The position numbers and the translations under genes are program-made. Shown here one piece after another: positions 63,412-64,000 of a stretch of 64,000 nt of DNA. The stretch covers positions 248,001 to 312,000 of the forward strand of contig JAGWZK010000002.1 in assembly GCA_018968885.1 (NCBI GenBank), in the 5' to 3' direction. This DNA comes from Planctomycetota bacterium (lineage in GTDB: Bacteria; Planctomycetota; Phycisphaerae; Phycisphaerales; UBA1924). The notes beneath the pieces were generated by a model. The model had not been told where the DNA came from, made no database searches, and saw only the letters and a program-made list of their open reading frames with translations. Every line of letters starts with the position of its first letter. The stretch's first letter is position 1.

Positions 63412-63921
63412 ATGGCAGAAAATGGACTGAGCCATGCTGGTGCAGCGACTCCTGCGATTGCAGGCGGGGTGGCAGCAACCGACGTGCTGGGGCGTGCAGC
63501 CGAAGCGCACCTGACGTGGGTCTCCCGAGTCCTGAGTGACAAGGCCAGACGAATTCGGGTCGTGACCTTGCTGGTGGCGATTTTTGCCATGAGCATGGGG
63601 GACCTGTACATGACGGTGACGTACGCCTCGCAGGTGGGGATGATTGAGATGAATCCCCTGGCGCGTGCCTTGATGCGGGGCGATTCGCACGTGCCAATTA
63701 TCCTGTTCAAGTTGGCCACGGTTGGCATCGCCACGTTTTTGCTGTTCAAGGTGCGGGCGACGCGCGTGGGCGAGCTCGCGTGCTGGGCAGGAATGGTTGG
63801 GCTCTTGTGGCTCACGATTCGCTGGGTGGATTACAACCATGCGATGGTGGAACTGACTCCGGCTCTGCACACACTGGCGAATGTCGAGGCGGGAAGCTGG
63901 GTCGAAATTGGTGCCGATTAA
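63412..63921 (+). CDS. DUF5658-like small membrane protein
   Basis: A 169-residue protein. After an Ala/Thr-rich N-terminus (about 35 residues), it has three or four helices: 'RVVTLLVAIFAMSMGDLYMTVTY', 'VPIILFKLATVGIATFLLF', 'GELACWAGMVGLLWLTIRW'. Between the first two lies 'GMIEMNPLARALMRGD', where the sequence D-x-x-x-T...E-x-N-P-L is the family motif. The function is unknown. AAGGA seven bases before 63412 decides the start; a second ATG at 63397 is possible. The window ends 79 bp after its stop with no further gene that can be supported. Confidence 0.7.
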   Translation: MAENGLSHAGAATPAIAGGVAATDVLGRAAEAHLTWVSRVLSDKARRIRVVTLLVAIFAMSMGDLYMTVTYASQVGMIEMNPLARALMRGDSHVPIILFKLATVGIATFLLFKVRATRVGELACWAGMVGLLWLTIRWVDYNHAMVELTPALHTLANVEAGSWVEIGAD

Positions 63922-64000
63922 TGGCGACGAGCGATGCTGCCGCCCATGTCGATAGGCATGCGTGACGGTGGACGGACCGGTACACTGGTCTTGTGATGAA

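Noticed and set aside
63922-64000. Start of a further gene at the window edge
   Set aside because: Only a GTGATGAA near the end could be a start; no downstream sequence to test it.

Overview
The window looks like chromosomal DNA of a planctomycete, most probably class Phycisphaerae. The evidence is a GC-rich base composition, six exported proteins ending in the Phycisphaerae-type dockerin-like repeat (core DFFDYLDFV, mostly as tandem pairs ending in Gly-Cys), an ECF sigma factor overlapping a Ser/Thr kinase gene, type IV prepilin-like proteins with [10 protein letters not shown]-type leaders, a lipoprotein sulfatase and a CxxCGYDL zinc-ribbon membrane protein. I cannot name a species. No phage, IS, CRISPR array, rRNA or origin is visible.

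Layout. 0.2-4.2 kb: tRNA-Leu(GAG), a CheW-like and a CheY-like protein, a secreted protein with a CX4CH motif, and an MFS exporter. 4.2-15.9 kb: surface or exported proteins (dockerin-tailed proteins, a pseudopilin, a tail-fibre-like protein) around an ECF sigma/kinase pair. 16-22.6 kb: DEAD-box helicase, a coiled-coil lipoprotein, a TAG-interrupted dockerin protein and two small conserved genes. 22.8-28 kb: a tightly overlapping MacA-MacB-TolC type tripartite efflux operon. 28-38 kb: gltX, sulfatase, a methyltransferase without a normal start codon, a zinc-ribbon membrane protein and a PEP-CTERM-like protein (both TAG-interrupted), a beta-carbonic-anhydrase-like protein, an outer-membrane protein, and spacers rich in small palindromes. 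38-45.4 kb, minus strand: lpxH-like phosphatase plus a diacylglycerol-type glycosyltransferase, then a membrane glycosyltransferase, an LPG-synthase-type flippase-like protein and nadE. 45.4-49.5 kb: Fur-family regulator, tRNA-Ser(TGA), GH15 glucoamylase-like enzyme, FliN-like protein, lipoprotein. 49.8-64 kb: an exported metalloprotease, a beta-helix dockerin protein, rpiB, a low-molecular-weight phosphatase, a pseudopilin, a GH57 + CBM25-like dockerin-tailed starch enzyme, a 1472-residue PQQ-type propeller protein and a small membrane protein.

How it fits together. Much of the window serves the cell surface: polysaccharide capture and breakdown (GH57-CBM dockerin enzyme outside, GH15 probably inside, sulfatase), envelope lipid and glycan synthesis (lpxH, two glycosyltransferases, flippase), tripartite efflux, and signalling.

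The most unusual signals are (1) three separate genes interrupted by an in-frame TAG with coherent coding on both sides in the same frame, plus two genes apparently broken by single-base shifts in homopolymers; (2) families of tiny palindromes whose stems vary while the loop (TTCA) or leader (GTGGCAC) is constant; (3) 7-8 bp period tandem repeats in spacers; and (4) the Gly-Cys dockerin tails, with no cohesin visible in the window.
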